Positions 50,015 to 61,926 of a DNA stretch of 64,000 bases are shown in pieces. The position numbers were made by a program, and so were the translations under genes. The stretch comes from Euptelea pleiosperma (lineage: Eukaryota; Streptophyta; Magnoliopsida; Ranunculales; Eupteleaceae): assembly GCA_035048495.1 (NCBI GenBank), contig CM068544.1, positions 47,393,893-47,457,892 of the forward strand, given 5' to 3'. The notes under the pieces were generated by a model. That model searched no databases. It worked only from the letters and a program-made list of their open reading frames with translations, and was not told the DNA's origin. The first letter of the stretch is position 1, and each line of letters opens with the position of its first letter.

Positions 50015-53000
50015 ATGGGGAGCTATAAGATGTGTATGTGTTTTACGAGGAAATTCAAGATCAGCGAGGCTCAGCCTCCGTCAGGCGTGAGAGATGCGTT
50101 CGCGAGGTTCACTAATGGAGGGACTCTGATGACGTCCGACCAGCTCCTGCGGTTCTTGGTTGAGTTTCAGGGCGAAGCTGACGCCACTATCGCCGACGCT
50201 GAGCGAATCATAGAGCAGATCATGCACCGGCGACACCACATTGCGCAATTCACGAGGCACGCTCTCACTCCGGATGACTTCCACCATTATCTCTTCTCTG
50301 AAGATCTTAATACTCCCATCAGACCTCAGGTATACCGTACACCTCGTCGCTTGTTTCTTCAATTTCAAAATTCATAATTCTTTAAATTCATGATCGTTAG
50401 AGTTTCTTTGATTTTTATTGAATCTTATCTTCATCCGTTAGATCCCCTTTTCATCGCGTATGAGTTTGAGGTTTCGTTTATTTACGTCCATGAAGCTGGA
50501 GGAAATGTAGGCAATGTTATTTCTTCTTGCAAACAACAATCGTTTGTAGGAAGAAATCCTTGGACAAGAGGGCATGAACCTTCGATTGGGTAGTCTGTCG
50601 GTCGGTATATGTTTCTGGTATATAGTGTGAAATTTTACTAACCCTGTGTCTCATTCGAAACGGAAAATCCGATTTTGCTGGAATTCGGACCTGTAGTTCA
50701 GTTGGTTGATGTTCTGCACTGCAACCATGAGGCCGTGGGTTGATCCCAGCTTAGCCACCAAAAAAAAATCTAAAATTGCTTGAATGTGTAATGAATAGCC
50801 CATTCCCAATCTCTGTGAGGGAGGTTTGAAGACCGATAATGTCAATAAAACCATCTCAAATATTTTTTTTTTATAGGTACCATATCAAATATTATCCTAT
50901 GATGCAATTGCTTAAACAGGATGACGGACACTTAACGCTTTATTTTTCCCTTGATAAATTTATCTGCTCTGATATCATTCAGATATTGGTTGTCTGAATT
51001 AGAAAAGGGCCAGAGGAGGTTGCAGATAAGGTTTCCTACTATATTTTTTTTTGATAATTCAAAAGATGATATATAATAAAAGAGGAGATTGAGAAGAACT
51101 CCAAGTACAAAAGAAAGATAAAAAAAAACTAAAAGAAAACAACCCGTCTAACTACCCAACAAGGCATCAAAGCAAAAAAACCATCTAAGCAAAAAAACAT
51201 CCTCTCATCTCAGATGAGATACTACCCCAACTATATATTAATGCCTTTATACTAATGATAATTTCCGGTAGTGACCTTATCAAAAAATAAATAAATAAAT
51301 TCCGTAGTGTTTTTCTACCCCCTGAATATCCTGTTGTTTCTTTCTTGCCACAATCCCCATATTACTGCGTACAGTACCATTCTCCACAACATCTTTCCTC
51401 TGTCTGAGAGTTTAATCCTTGGCCATCCACCCAACAATGACCCAATCTTCTCCGGCATAACCCAGGATAGGCCAACTTGCATCAAAACATATGACCATAT
51501 CTGTGACACTGCCACACAGTACAAGAGAAGGTGATCTGTGTTTTCCTCCCATTAAATTTACACATAGTACAGAAATTAACCATAAACCATTTTCATACAA
51601 TCAGATTTTCCACAACAAGTATTTTATTTAGAGATGATGTCTATGCAAAGAAGCGAATTTTAGATGGCACCTTAGCTTTCCAGATCTTTTGGCTCAAATC
51701 AGATTTTCCGCATAAGGTTTCCTACTGTTATGTGGCCTGCTGATTGGGCCCATTGACGAGACAGATCCATATTTCACCTATAATGCCTACTTTTATGTTT
51801 TCCTTCAAGTTCTTCACTCTTCATTACAATAATTCATTCTTGTGTCTATTCCTGGTAAACAACTTCGAGACCAGTGCAGTTATTCAATCTTGGCATTCAC
51901 TAGTTAGTAACTTGAGCTTCTCTCTCTCTCTTTTTACTTGATTTTTGTAGTGAGGTTTTTTTGTTTATACAGAATAGATTGAAATATTTGACATGGAGAC
52001 CACAATTGTTTTACACGACAATATATTTGTTTTTGCAGGTTCACCAAGATATGACTGCTCCATTGTCCCACTATTTTATATATACAGGCCACAATTCCTA
52101 TCTGACTGGGAACCAACTCAGCAGTGATTGCAGTGATATCCCGATCATAAAGGCACTGGAGAGAGGTGTAAGAGTAATTGAGCTGGATATATGGGCTAAT
52201 TCTACCAAAGATAACGTGCATGTTCTCCATGGAAGGTATGTAATTTTGTGCAAAGCCATCATATTCTGACTTGGTGGTTTCCTGATTTATGCTTCAGTTT
52301 TTTAGGTTTTCTAGAAATACTCCCTCAACAGTTAAGTTTTTGTCTGCTTACCTAGTAGATGACTAAGAAAAATGAAAATATCAAATTTAAAATGGTAGAT
52401 TTTATTTATCAAAAATAAATAAATAAAATGCTAGATAATATCAGGAAGAAACTTGTGATTTGGTTGCAACTTGTGAAACCTTACCTGCATGTTTAAGATC
52501 TAGGCTATCTTAATTTTCTTGGTTTTGTTTCAAAATGGGCATGCTCGATGGTTTGTGTACCATACAGTGTGTTTATCTTGTATATCATCATTTAGACAAA
52601 CTATAGTGAGTGCTTACGAAAGGTATGCTCCACAGTTGATAAACACACCTTACTCTTCCAGCGCAATTGCTACCTAGTTTGGATTCCCTTAAATCGGAAG
52701 CAAATTAAAAAAATTGATCGGGGCTGGAGTTGCATGAGACAACAAATCTAGGAAAAAAGCATACAGAACAACATTAGCCATAATGGCATATAATATGGTT
52801 GAAATAGTACTTTGCTTTCACTTCAACCAAGATGTCTTATGACAATGACAATTGCCTTCCCTTTGTGAAAGTTCCATAGTTTTCAGGAGAACTCTGTTTC
52901 GTTTTGCCTCTGTTCTGATTGGCAGATCATTTTTACCCTAGCTGCCACGCTTGCTTTCCACTTCTGCTCCCACTTTAGCTTCTACTTCGACACCTCACCT

Positions 53001-56000
53001 TGCTTTTGAAGGTAGTGTGCTGAAGAGTGCCTAGGGCTTGGCTTCAGCTTTATATCCCCAAAGATAATCAGTCCTTATGATGTAGTTCTAATAATCGATT
53101 CTAAAGGAGCCAAACCTGATCAGAAGAGTATTATGTTAGTAACTCAGCTCATGTATTGAATGTATGTTATTATCAACACCCAAGGTTTCTACCTCTTTTT
53201 TCTTATTCCTGAAGACATGTTCAACTCACCCTCTACCGACCACAAAAGCATGGACATCTAAAGTTGCTCTGCCAAATCCCGATAAACGGTTTTCATTGTA
53301 AATTGGTAGGCACATACTGATATCCAATGTGTCAGTGTTGTAAAACCAATTCTTCAAAACTTGTATTTAATACCGATCAAGCAACTTTATTTCACCATTT
53401 GATTACCAAGATCTGATCTAAGTTTACCAATCAAAAGATAAATAAAACAAAATAAAAAGATCTGATCAAAGTTTTTATGAAGCACATTCTTCTGTATACA
53501 ACATCCAGGTTCACAATGTAAGTTCTTTGCGCGCGTGTGTTTGTGTTTTTGGCTAAATAATGAATCAGATGCTGTTAAGATCTGTACTTGGGACCTTAAC
53601 AACAGTTTCTGTTTTTTAAAATCTTTGTTAATTATCATATAATGGAGAATAAGAAAACCAGTTATTATTGATTTTTCTACAAATTTTGCATGAGCTTGAG
53701 TAGGTTCTATTCTTCCAAGTATTTTTCTTGATTTTGTTTGAAATGGTTTTGCTTTCTGCACTACTGAAGGACCCTGACTACTCCAGTTGCACTCATGAAA
53801 TGCTTGAGGTCGATTAAGGAATATGCTTTTTCTTCATCCCCATACCCGGTGGTAATAACGTTAGAAGACCACCTTACTCCAGATCTTCAGGCTAAAGTAG
53901 CTGAGGTGAGTGTCTGTTTTTCTTTGTGGATTTTAACCACCGGTCTGGTTTGACTTCCTTTTTCATGACCACAAATATTTTTTTTTTTCTAGATGGTCAC
54001 TGAAACATTTGGAGAAATGCTGTTTTACCCTGAGTCAGAATGTTTAGACGAATTCCCTTCGCCAGAAGCATTGAAGCATCGAATTATTCTGTCTACCAAA
54101 CCACCAAAAGAGTACCTTGAAGCTAAGAGTTTCAGAGACAAGGGAAAGGATTCACCTGAGGAAGAAGCTTGGGGCAAGGAGGTCCCTGACATTAAAGATG
54201 AACTTGAGGCAGATGACAAGGTTTTTTTTAGAAACTAATTTACCTTGCGACACTTTTTAACTTCATTGCTAACCTCTTATTACTCACTTCATCAAATTTC
54301 ACATTATTTACCGGCAGAGCGACAGTGATCGTAGTGAACAGAATCAGGATGACGAAGATATTGATGAAAGTGACTGTAAATCACGCCAGTTAGGAGCACC
54401 CGAATACAAGCGTCTAATTGCTATTCAAGCTAAAAAACATAAGGGTGGATTAAAGGAGTCTCTGAAAGTGGATCCTGATAGAGTTAGACGCCTTAGTTTG
54501 AGTGAACAAGCGCTTCAAAAGGCTACTGCATCTCATGGAACAGATATTGTCAGGTGTTTATATACATAGGTTTTGCACTCTGTGTCTCTCTTTTGTATAT
54601 TTATGTTTTGGTATCGTAAATGTTCATAAATTTCTCCCAAGTAATCGATTCTGATGCGTGGAATTTTTGTTTGTAGATTCACCCAGAGAAATCTCCTAAG
54701 GGTATACCCGAAGGGTACACGTTTTAACTCCTCAAATTACAACCCACTAATTGGGTGGATGCACGGAGCTCAAATGGTCGCATTTAACATGCAGGTTCGG
54801 TTCTATATTCTGGTATTGAAATTCAAAATATATTAAATGTTTTGTGTGAGACTATTTTGTATTTGCACTTATATTTCATTCACCACTTCCTAATCTTATC
54901 AAATTTTGCTACATTCTGCTGCGAAGAGAGCTGAAATGTATATAGGGTTGCATGTGGTCTGATTAGTAGCAATTGTACTTCAGGTTGATCTGACATTGTG
55001 GAGTCCTCTGTGAGAAGCTTTTTAGTGAGTCTAGATACCTTCTGAGATTAGTACTAGATGGGTCTGATGTTCAATATGTTATTCTACATAGGGAAAGCTT
55101 AGCTATTGAATGTCACCACTGCAAAGGTTGACCATTTCCTCTTTTATAGAAGGTTTTACAAATTTAACAATTTGATCAATTTTTTAAACTGCCCCAAATA
55201 TTATTCATCTTACTTAACCTCTAGTTGCCAGTTGTAGCAAGCCTTTTGTGTCTATGGTCGCGTGATCTTTCGAACCAGTTTCTTCATACTTGGGCTGGCA
55301 GTGTGTATATCTTGACGCAGGTGGAATTCAACTCCATGCGCTGCTGAGATTTTCTTGCGAAAATCCTAAAAAGTTCCTTCAAGGTGCATTCTCTAGAGTT
55401 CAAAGAACCAAAAGCCTATAGGCAAATTTCACAATAATAAAAACTAGTGTACCATCTACAATTGATAAGAAGTATTTTATAGAACTTCATAGAAACATAA
55501 AAAATGTACAAAGTCTGAACCATTCATCTAATGACTTTTTTTTTTTTCTCTAGGCTTCAACTAATGACTTTTTAAAATTAAGATATTCTTAACTAGTATA
55601 AAATCCCTAAAAGTACCCATTGTATATCAAAGTACCAAACAGAATACTATTAATGCCAGCGACTTTTTGCCCAACCGAAAATTTCCTAGAAGTAGAAGTT
55701 GTTTGTTTTTTTCAAGGTCCTTTTAAAGAGTCCTTGTAGGCCAACGTATATATCAGCAGAAGGTTATGACTGTTGGAACGCTACTGCAGCATACCACTTT
55801 GAACTAGTTTCTTTGTACTTGGGCTGGTGATTGGGTGTATCTCTTTACCATATAATTGCTTTAGATGAAAATTTTGTTCCTACTACACAAAAAGATGAAG
55901 TCGCAGCCTTCTTAATATTTCAAGGGTAGCTAAGAACTGATTTCTCATTAATTTGCTAATACTTTGACTTATATCTGAGTTTTCCTGTGTCAGGGATATG

Positions 56001-57138
56001 GTAGATCACTTTGGTTGATGCAGGGAATGTTCAGATCCAACGGAGGGTGCGGTTATGTGAGAAAACCTGATTTTCTAATGCACGCGAACCGGCATAATCA
56101 GGTCTTTGATCCCAAGCTAAGGTTACCAGTGAAGAAAACATTGAAGGTAGTAAATCTTTTGAGTTTACAGTTAATGTCTCTTGCTGAACTAACTCTGATT
56201 AGAGCTCTCTCATGGTACTAAACAGGTGAGAGTATACATGGGGGATGGATGGCGTTTGGATTTCAATAAAACACACTTTGATTCCTACTCCCCACCGGAC
56301 TTCTATACTAGGGTAAGTCAATATAAATCAGCATTGGGTTCAAAAGCTCTGCTTTTGCAATTTTCCCAAGATTACTGCCATTCTCTACCTTTTCCTTTAT
56401 TTCGAGAGCTTCGATTTACAGTGTAATCTCACAGTAGATTGAAAATGGACCAACATCGATATAGATTGGAATGGTATACAGTCTGAGTCGTTATGGGCTA
56501 TAATCATAGTGTAGCTTGGATACATCACACGCATACATGGGGATGGGATCCACCCATCATTCAATGGGTAACACCTAGGAGATCTCATTGGGCAAAGATC
56601 AACGTGATCGGATGATTGCAACCCTTGAATGTATAGAGATTTTCTTCCTTTTGCTATAATTTTTCTATCCAAGGGTATCTAGCTATTAGATAGGATGGGT
56701 ATATAGGATCATCAAACTGGTCAGTGATGGTGAATAGGAGCACTCCTAAGCAGGCCTAGTCCCTGCACATGCACCCTTATATACAGTCTATAGGAGTTGG
56801 CCCCTATGATTTCTGGACATTAATGGATCAAAATCTGTATGGCAGGTTGGATAGCAGGAGTGCCAGCTGATGCTACAATGAAGAAAACAAAGATAATGGA
56901 GGACGACTGGACACCAATTTGGAACGAAGAATTTTGGTTCCCATTGACTGTTCCAGAGCTGGCATTGCTTCGTATAGAAGTACACGAATACGACATGTCT
57001 GAGAAGGATGATTTTGGTGGCCAGACATGTTTGCCGGTTTCAGAATTGAGGCCTGGAATCCGAGCAGTCCCACTCTTCAATCGCAAAGGAGAGAAGTTCA
57101 AGTCTGTAAAGCTTCTTATGCAATTCGAGTTGGTCTGA
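50015..57138 (+). CDS. phosphoinositide-specific phospholipase C (plant PLC), possible frameshift
   Basis: Nine exons: 50015-50329, 52039-52235, 53770-53905, 53993-54220, 54318-54553, 54677-54794, 55994-56146, 56226-56312, 56846-57138, about 587 aa. The enzyme cleaves phosphatidylinositol 4,5-bisphosphate to IP3 and diacylglycerol at the plasma membrane in a calcium-dependent way. Order: N-terminal EF-hand-like region (about 20-100); X domain with the two catalytic histidines ([15 protein letters not shown] and VHVLHGR, exon 2) and [14 protein letters not shown]; acidic linker ([20 protein letters not shown] region, exons 4-5); Y domain ([37 protein letters not shown] across exons 6-7, [14 protein letters not shown] in exon 8); C2 domain ([19 protein letters not shown], exon 9). 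Exons 1-8 join in frame. With the obvious donor (AGG|GTAAGT) and acceptor (GGCAG|GTTGG), exon 9 starts GTT GGA TAG. The family reads VGIAGVP, so one A is missing. A donor four bases later (GTAA|GTCAAT) would restore the frame as TRVSWIAGVP. Confidence 0.88.
50682..50762 (+). mobile_element. tRNA-like SINE head in PLC intron 1
   Basis: TAGTTCAGTTGG fits a pol III A box, GTGGGTTGATCCC a degraded B box, and the block ends GCCACCA before an A run. The stem positions do not fold into a normal tRNA, so a SINE or tRNA pseudogene is more likely than a working tRNA. Confidence 0.5.
51040..51745 (-). pseudogene. LINE 3' fragment (zf-RVT region) in PLC intron 1, antisense
   Basis: On the minus strand, [32 protein letters not shown] matches the segment after the zinc-binding reverse-transcriptase tail in plant LINEs. 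Upstream frames give [19 protein letters not shown] pieces. Frames are broken. The 3' side runs into an A/T-rich tail near 51040-51120. Confidence 0.65.
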
Positions 57139-57418
57139 GATTGATTGGTTTTGCTTCGGATTTGTATTTAAGTAGTTGGTCCAGGCTTTTCTCGTGATTC
57201 AATGACGATGCTCTCGTCTTGTATTATAGTATTTTTTTTTCGTACTTCCAGAGCTGTTGCTGTTGCATTTTGGAAGGGAACTGTCGTAATTTGAGTGGTG
57301 ACTGGTGATTGGGCAGTGAGAGTGAGGACTTCCCCCCTATTGATTCTAATATCAAGTTCCACTTTTATTTTGACTTGGCACTGTCTTCTTGCTAAAAGTA
57401 GGCTGCAACTCGGTTGGG

Positions 57419-57510
57419 TTCATGGTTCAAAATCTCAGGATCGGGGGGTGCCGATCTCGATCCGGATAGGCCAAATACCGTTTAGATTAGCGAGATGACC
57501 CCGATATTGT
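57419..57510. repeat. GATCGG-rich foldback MITE half
   Basis: CATGGTTCAAAATCTCAGG, GGTGCCGATCTCGATCCGG and ATTGTTCAGATCGG. It continues directly into a partial GAGTAAAAC-type MITE (57511-57705: AAACCTTTGGATCTTTGTACC, AATCACTAATCAGGTTG, GGGCCAAACATCAATACGG). Confidence 0.55.
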
Positions 57511-57710
57511 TCAGATCGGTGATTTCAAACCTTTGGATCTTTGTACCCAAAATAATGCTTGAAATCCACGGTTAAAAATCAACCTATGAAAACGACTCCA
57601 ATTAAATGCTTAGAAATCACTAATCAGGTTGATTATTTGTACGTAGGTACACCTAGGGATGGGCCAAACATCAATACGGGTCGGTGTTCTCTAACAGTAT
57701 ATGTAGGTAC

Positions 57711-57898
57711 CCTAGTTTTTTAATAGGGTAATTTAGTAACACCTCCTATGATTCAAAAGTATTTCGTATGACCCTCCTGTAATTTCAAACTGTCGCAACA
57801 CCCCCTTTGACTGAGTTGTAGTCATGGACTCACACGTTACATCATTCACGTGTAACGGGCGTGCTGCCCCTAGTTTTTTAATAGGGTAATTTAGTAAC
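57711..57898. repeat. tandem repeat that hosts the 4-kb element
   Basis: CTAGTTTTTTAATAGGGTAA and TTTAGTAAC occur at 57713-57740 and again at 57870-57898, about 159 bp apart. The continuation of the second unit (ACCCTCCTCTTATTCAAAAT, GTCGCAACGACCC, CAGTCATGGACTCA) resumes at 61918, after the inserted element. Confidence 0.8.
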
Positions 57899-58099
57899 GG
57901 GTCGGCCTCGAGTGACAGGTAATTGTTACAGATCTAACTACAGGAAGCTGCAGCCATAGATGGTTGTCTAATCCCACGGCAAAGAAGAGGGATTCAATTT
58001 CAAAGAATATTAATAGCTCGAGCCGCGCCAACCCGCGCCCAAGACTCTTCATTTCGTTTCAGCGGCATTTAAAGCGTGTTGGACACGTGGCTGAAACTG

Positions 58100-58303
58100 A
58101 AGGGGCAACTGTAGCGACATCAGCGACGTCCCTTCTCTCTCTCTCCTTCTCCCCGGCAAACCCCCGTGAGAAACCAAGAGAAAACCAGTGGAAAAAAGCT
58201 CCCATTCTCAAACCAGTGGAGACAAAGAGACGATCTCCCTTTTTTCTCTCCCCAGCAACCGGATCCTTCACCATTTCAGGTTGCGTCGGTCTCTCGCAGG
58301 TAA
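58100..58303 (+). other. leader-like CT-rich segment with splice donor inside the 4-kb element
   Basis: CCTTCTCCCCGGCAAACCCC, AACCGGATCCTTCACCATTTC, then TCTCGCAG|GTAACATC looks like a 5' untranslated exon and donor. The mirrored right arm has a similar segment on the minus strand (61550-61750). Whether it is transcribed is unknown. Confidence 0.4.
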
Positions 58304-58579
58304 CATCTCTCTCTCTCTCATACTAAAAATCTACTGGTTTGAAAGCCATTTTTTCCGTTTTGTCCATTTATTTTTCGTTTCTGCCCTGAGCGTTACAATT
58401 CGTTATAACGGCCGTTTTAATGGGAAAAACGGTAACGCCCCAATCCGTTATACCGTTATAGTGGCCCCTTTTAAACCTTGCTCTATATAACAATATTTAA
58501 AGCCTGGTATATTTGCATGTTGTAATGGTTATGATCATGAACTCTTTCAAAAGAAGATCCTGACCTATATTTATATATT

Positions 58580-58937
58580 TCGGGGTCGGGCTCCAGTTAC
58601 CACCCTAAAATGACAGGCTCCGGTTACAAAACACAATATGGGCCACGTGTCAGAGGACTTTGACCGTATGGATGTTTGGCCAATCCCTTGGTGGATCTAC
58701 AAACAAAAAATCAGCTTGATTAGTGATTTCTAGGTGTCGGATCTTTGTACCTCAAATAATGCTCAAATTCCCACAGATGAAATTAACCCATGAAAATAAG
58801 TCCAATCCAACGCCTATAAATCAATAATCGGGCTGATTTTTGGTTTGTACGTCAACTTAGGGATTGACCAAACATCCATACGGTCAGAGTCCTCTAAGAG
58901 TGCCACGTGGCTAAAATTGTAACCAGAGCCTGCTATC
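58580..58937. mobile_element. foldback MITE inside the 4-kb element
   Basis: GGCTCCGGTTACAAAACACAA at the left mirrors TTGTAACCAGAGCC at the right. The interior has GCCACGTGTCAGAGGAC...CCGTATGG. GGGTCGGGCTCCAGTTACC just before it is a GGGTCGGGCT-type terminus. Confidence 0.7.
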
Positions 58938-59898
58938 ACAAATAAATAATGTCCTATTATGTGTATAAGAGATTTAAACGTTGAGACGGAGGTGGAATTT
59001 AGAGACGTTTCTTTTATGTTGTGTAACGTATAAGGAAGAGAAATTATAAACACATATAATGTAGAGAATTTAAGAAGAATGAAAAATTTTATAGTGGGAA
59101 GGAAACGTGAGAGAATAAAATATTTAAATCTAATAAAGAGATAAATCTGGATGAAAAGAAGACGGAAAGATAATAGATTATAGAGAGATATGAAACATAC
59201 GGAAGACCAAAAGCCATCCGAATAAATACGATAATTACTTTTCATATTAATTTATAAATAAAGAAATTCATTTTTCATCCAAAAATTAAAAATAAATGCA
59301 GAGAAAATTGTATTGTGAAGAGGAGAGGAAACGTGGAATAATAGATGAGATGATGTGGCATTTACATAAAGGCTCACTTAATCTATGTATGAACAATTTA
59401 TTTTTTTAGGCAATTTATTTCAAAATTTTGTCTTGCTCATCTATATGTGATGTATGGAGAAAGATTCTTATAACAAATTTAAAATGTCCATGGTAAAATA
59501 TTAAAATCATATTGTGACACTTCGATTTGGTTGAAATCTATTAAAACCTCTTTTTATTTTTATTTTTGTAGCCGTTGATTTATGCATTTTTCTCATCAAA
59601 GGTTTCATGAAAAATTCGATAGATTAAAAAGTAATGAGTTCAAGCCATTCAAGCACATGATAGAAAAATTATCAAAATCTAACGATTAAAAATCACCAAT
59701 AAGGCTTATGTGCATTGTAGTTTGACAATGAGTAGTGACTGATACATTCATCAAGTCAGTGAAACTAAATTGTTGCAATGTACATGTCCATCTCATCCAC
59801 CGTTTGAGAAAATATAAAAAATAAAAATAAAAAAAGAAAATAAATCTTTCCAAATGGGTAGCATGTTTTTGGTGTCTTGTTCCATCCAAGTCTTTAAC

Positions 59899-60172
59899 TC
59901 AATCCACCACCACCGCCCATGTGGTACCCTGATATATTTCCGATCCCAGTACATGATCCATCAATTCCTTTTGTTCTTCTGTATCACGAGATCATAATAT
60001 ATACTTGATCTTATCCGAGAAATGAACATTACCTTCTCCTTTCTCTTCGGCCCTAGTTATGGGTATTTGCCCAGATAACACCTCAAGTAAGACTACCCTA
60101 TAAGTGAAAATGTCAGTGCTAAAAGAAATTATACAATGTTGTAGGTATTGTGGGTCTAAATATCCTGTACTT
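59899..60172 (-). pseudogene. receptor-like kinase fragment (captured, broken)
   Basis: The minus strand reads TGYLDPQYLQHC, STDIFTYRVVLLEVLSGQIP, ITRAEEKGEGNVHFSDKIKYIL, a stop (TGA), then SRDTEEQKELMDHVLGSEIYQ and a second stop after WAVVVD. These are kinase subdomains VIII to X: the GT-x-GYLxPEY loop, then D-x-(F/Y)-x-(F/Y)-G-VVLLEVLSG. The GEG...SDKIK stretch is most like LysM-type receptor kinases, a guess from memory of the family. The catalytic loop, activation DFG and N-lobe are absent. The Gly of the YGVVLLE motif is Arg. Confidence 0.7.
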
Positions 60173-60249
60173 CACAACTATCACCCACTCTTCCAACTCA
60201 CAGAACAAATGAATTTAAATAGAGAAATAAGTGTTGAAGAGAGAGAAAG

Positions 60250-60835
60250 AATGAGACATTTTAGAAAGAATGAAACATTTTTTGAAAATTGATTAATTAA
60301 TTAATGAGAGTTGAATATGAAATAAATGGGATTGGAATGGAATGGAAAGAAGAAACGTTTTAGAAAGAAGGAGAAAGACGTTTCAAATGAGATACATAAT
60401 TAATTAATGAGAGTTGAATATGAAACGGTTGGGATTAGAATGGAAATAGGAAACGTTTTAGGAAGAAAAAAGACGTTTCAAAAGAGAGACGTTTTAGAAA
60501 GACGAGATATTTTTTGAAAATTAATTAATTAATTAATGAGAGTTGAATTTATTAATATAAAACATGTGTGAAAATTATGGAAAGATAAAACATTTTAGGA
60601 AGAAGGAGAAAGACGTTTCAATGAGAGACGTAATTAATTAATGAGAGTTAAATATGAAATGGATGTGATTGGAATGAAAGAGGAAACGTTTTAGGACGAA
60701 GGAAAAAGACGTTTCAAATGAGAAACGTTTTAGAAAGATGGAGATATTTTTTAGAAATTAATTAATTAATTAATGAGAGTTGAATTTATTAATATAAAAC
60801 ATATGTGAAAATTATAATGATGAGAAGATATATCA
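60250..60835. repeat. tandem AACGTTTT/GACGTTTC repeats inside the 4-kb element
   Basis: Units contain GAAACGTTTTAGAAAGAAGG, GAAAGACGTTTCAAATGAG and ATTAATTAATTAATGAGAG. GAGTTGAATTTATTAATATA plus neighbours recurs near 60540 and 60777, giving a larger period of about 235 bp on top of a shorter one of about 110 bp. Confidence 0.75.
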
Positions 60836-61926
60836 ATTGATGATGTGGCACTTAGAAAAGTATCAATTGATGACATAGCACTCTGCATGAGGAGAGTGCC
60901 ACTTCATTATGATGTGAGGAGAGAGAAGGACGCTGCCCACTTCTCTCCTATAGTATAGATATATAGATGACACAATATGAGCCACTAGGTTCATCATTAA
61001 AGGGAAGGATTGGTTTGGAGTTCTTAGAGAACAAGTGGGCAATATTATCTTCAAGCCTCTTCAATCATGAGAATCTGTTTCGATGAGCATTAAAATACCT
61101 TGTCAATGTCAAGTAAAAATAACACTTGAAATATGATGGTTGTGCTGATTTTTAAGCACATTCCAGAAAAAAAAAAAAAAAAGTAACAGGAATTATCAAA
61201 GGATTTGCACACTCAAGAGTCTGATGCTCCTAGATATTAAATGTTAATACTGCTACACTTAATACAGATTATTCAAGAAATTTCAAAGTAATGAAAGTGA
61301 ACACCACTCTGATTAAGAAAAATTTACAGAAATCAACATATCTTTCACTTGAATATGACCTTCACCTCAATCTTCTTATATTATTTTTCTTTTTTTTACC
61401 GCAAGAAACAAGCTAGGGTTTTTTTGGTATGGAGTCATGGAGAGTGTTGGAGTGAAAGAGTGAGGAGGGGACACGAGGATTAAGGTATAGAGAGGAGGAA
61501 GAAGAAGAAGAAGGTTTGCTGTCGAAGAGCAGAGAGTAGGCTAGGATCATAGTCCTCGTGGACAGATCTGGAGAGAGAGAGAGAGAGTAACCTGTGAGAA
61601 AGGAGCGAAGAGTCTTCCTTTGCCGACTTCTCCTTTCAGGTGAATAGGACTATGGTGAAGGGTAGGGTTTGCTGTGAAATGAAGAACAGAGGAGACAAGA
61701 CGAGACGTTGGTGCAGAGAAGCCTTCTAAGCCCCTGCCACGTGTCCAGCACAATTAAACCCCTTTTGAAACGAAAGAACTCTTCGTGGGCGCGGCTCCAG
61801 CGCACTCAAATCCTATGAGGTAAATCACTATTTTTAGCCGTAGGATTAGACAACCATCTATGGCTGCGGCTTCCTGTAGTTATGTCTGTAACAATTACCT
61901 GTCAACGGGCCCGACCCTTTAGTAAT

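Larger units (their letters stand above)
57899..61917. mobile_element. 4,019-bp Pack-MULE-like element with long terminal inverted repeats
   Basis: Left end GGGTCGG...TGACAGGTAATTGTTACAG; the right end is its inverted match CTGTAACAATTACCTGTCA...CCGACCC. The first 80 bp of the two ends agree closely. Weaker similarity continues for about 400 bp, including on both sides a CT-rich leader followed by a donor-like CGCAG|GTAACATCTC and CACAG|GTTACTCTC. Flanks TTTAGTAAC (57890-57898) and TTTAGTAAT (61918-61926) are a 9-bp TSD with one difference. Inside are an AACGG MITE end (to 58480), a GGGTCGGGCT/foldback MITE (58580-58937), a receptor-kinase fragment on the minus strand (59899-60172) and AT-rich tandem repeats (60250-60835). 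No transposase is recognisable. Confidence 0.85.

Noticed and set aside
50682..50762. Possible functional tRNA gene in PLC intron 1
   Set aside because: A box is good but the B box is degraded and acceptor and anticodon stems do not pair properly; better read as a SINE head.
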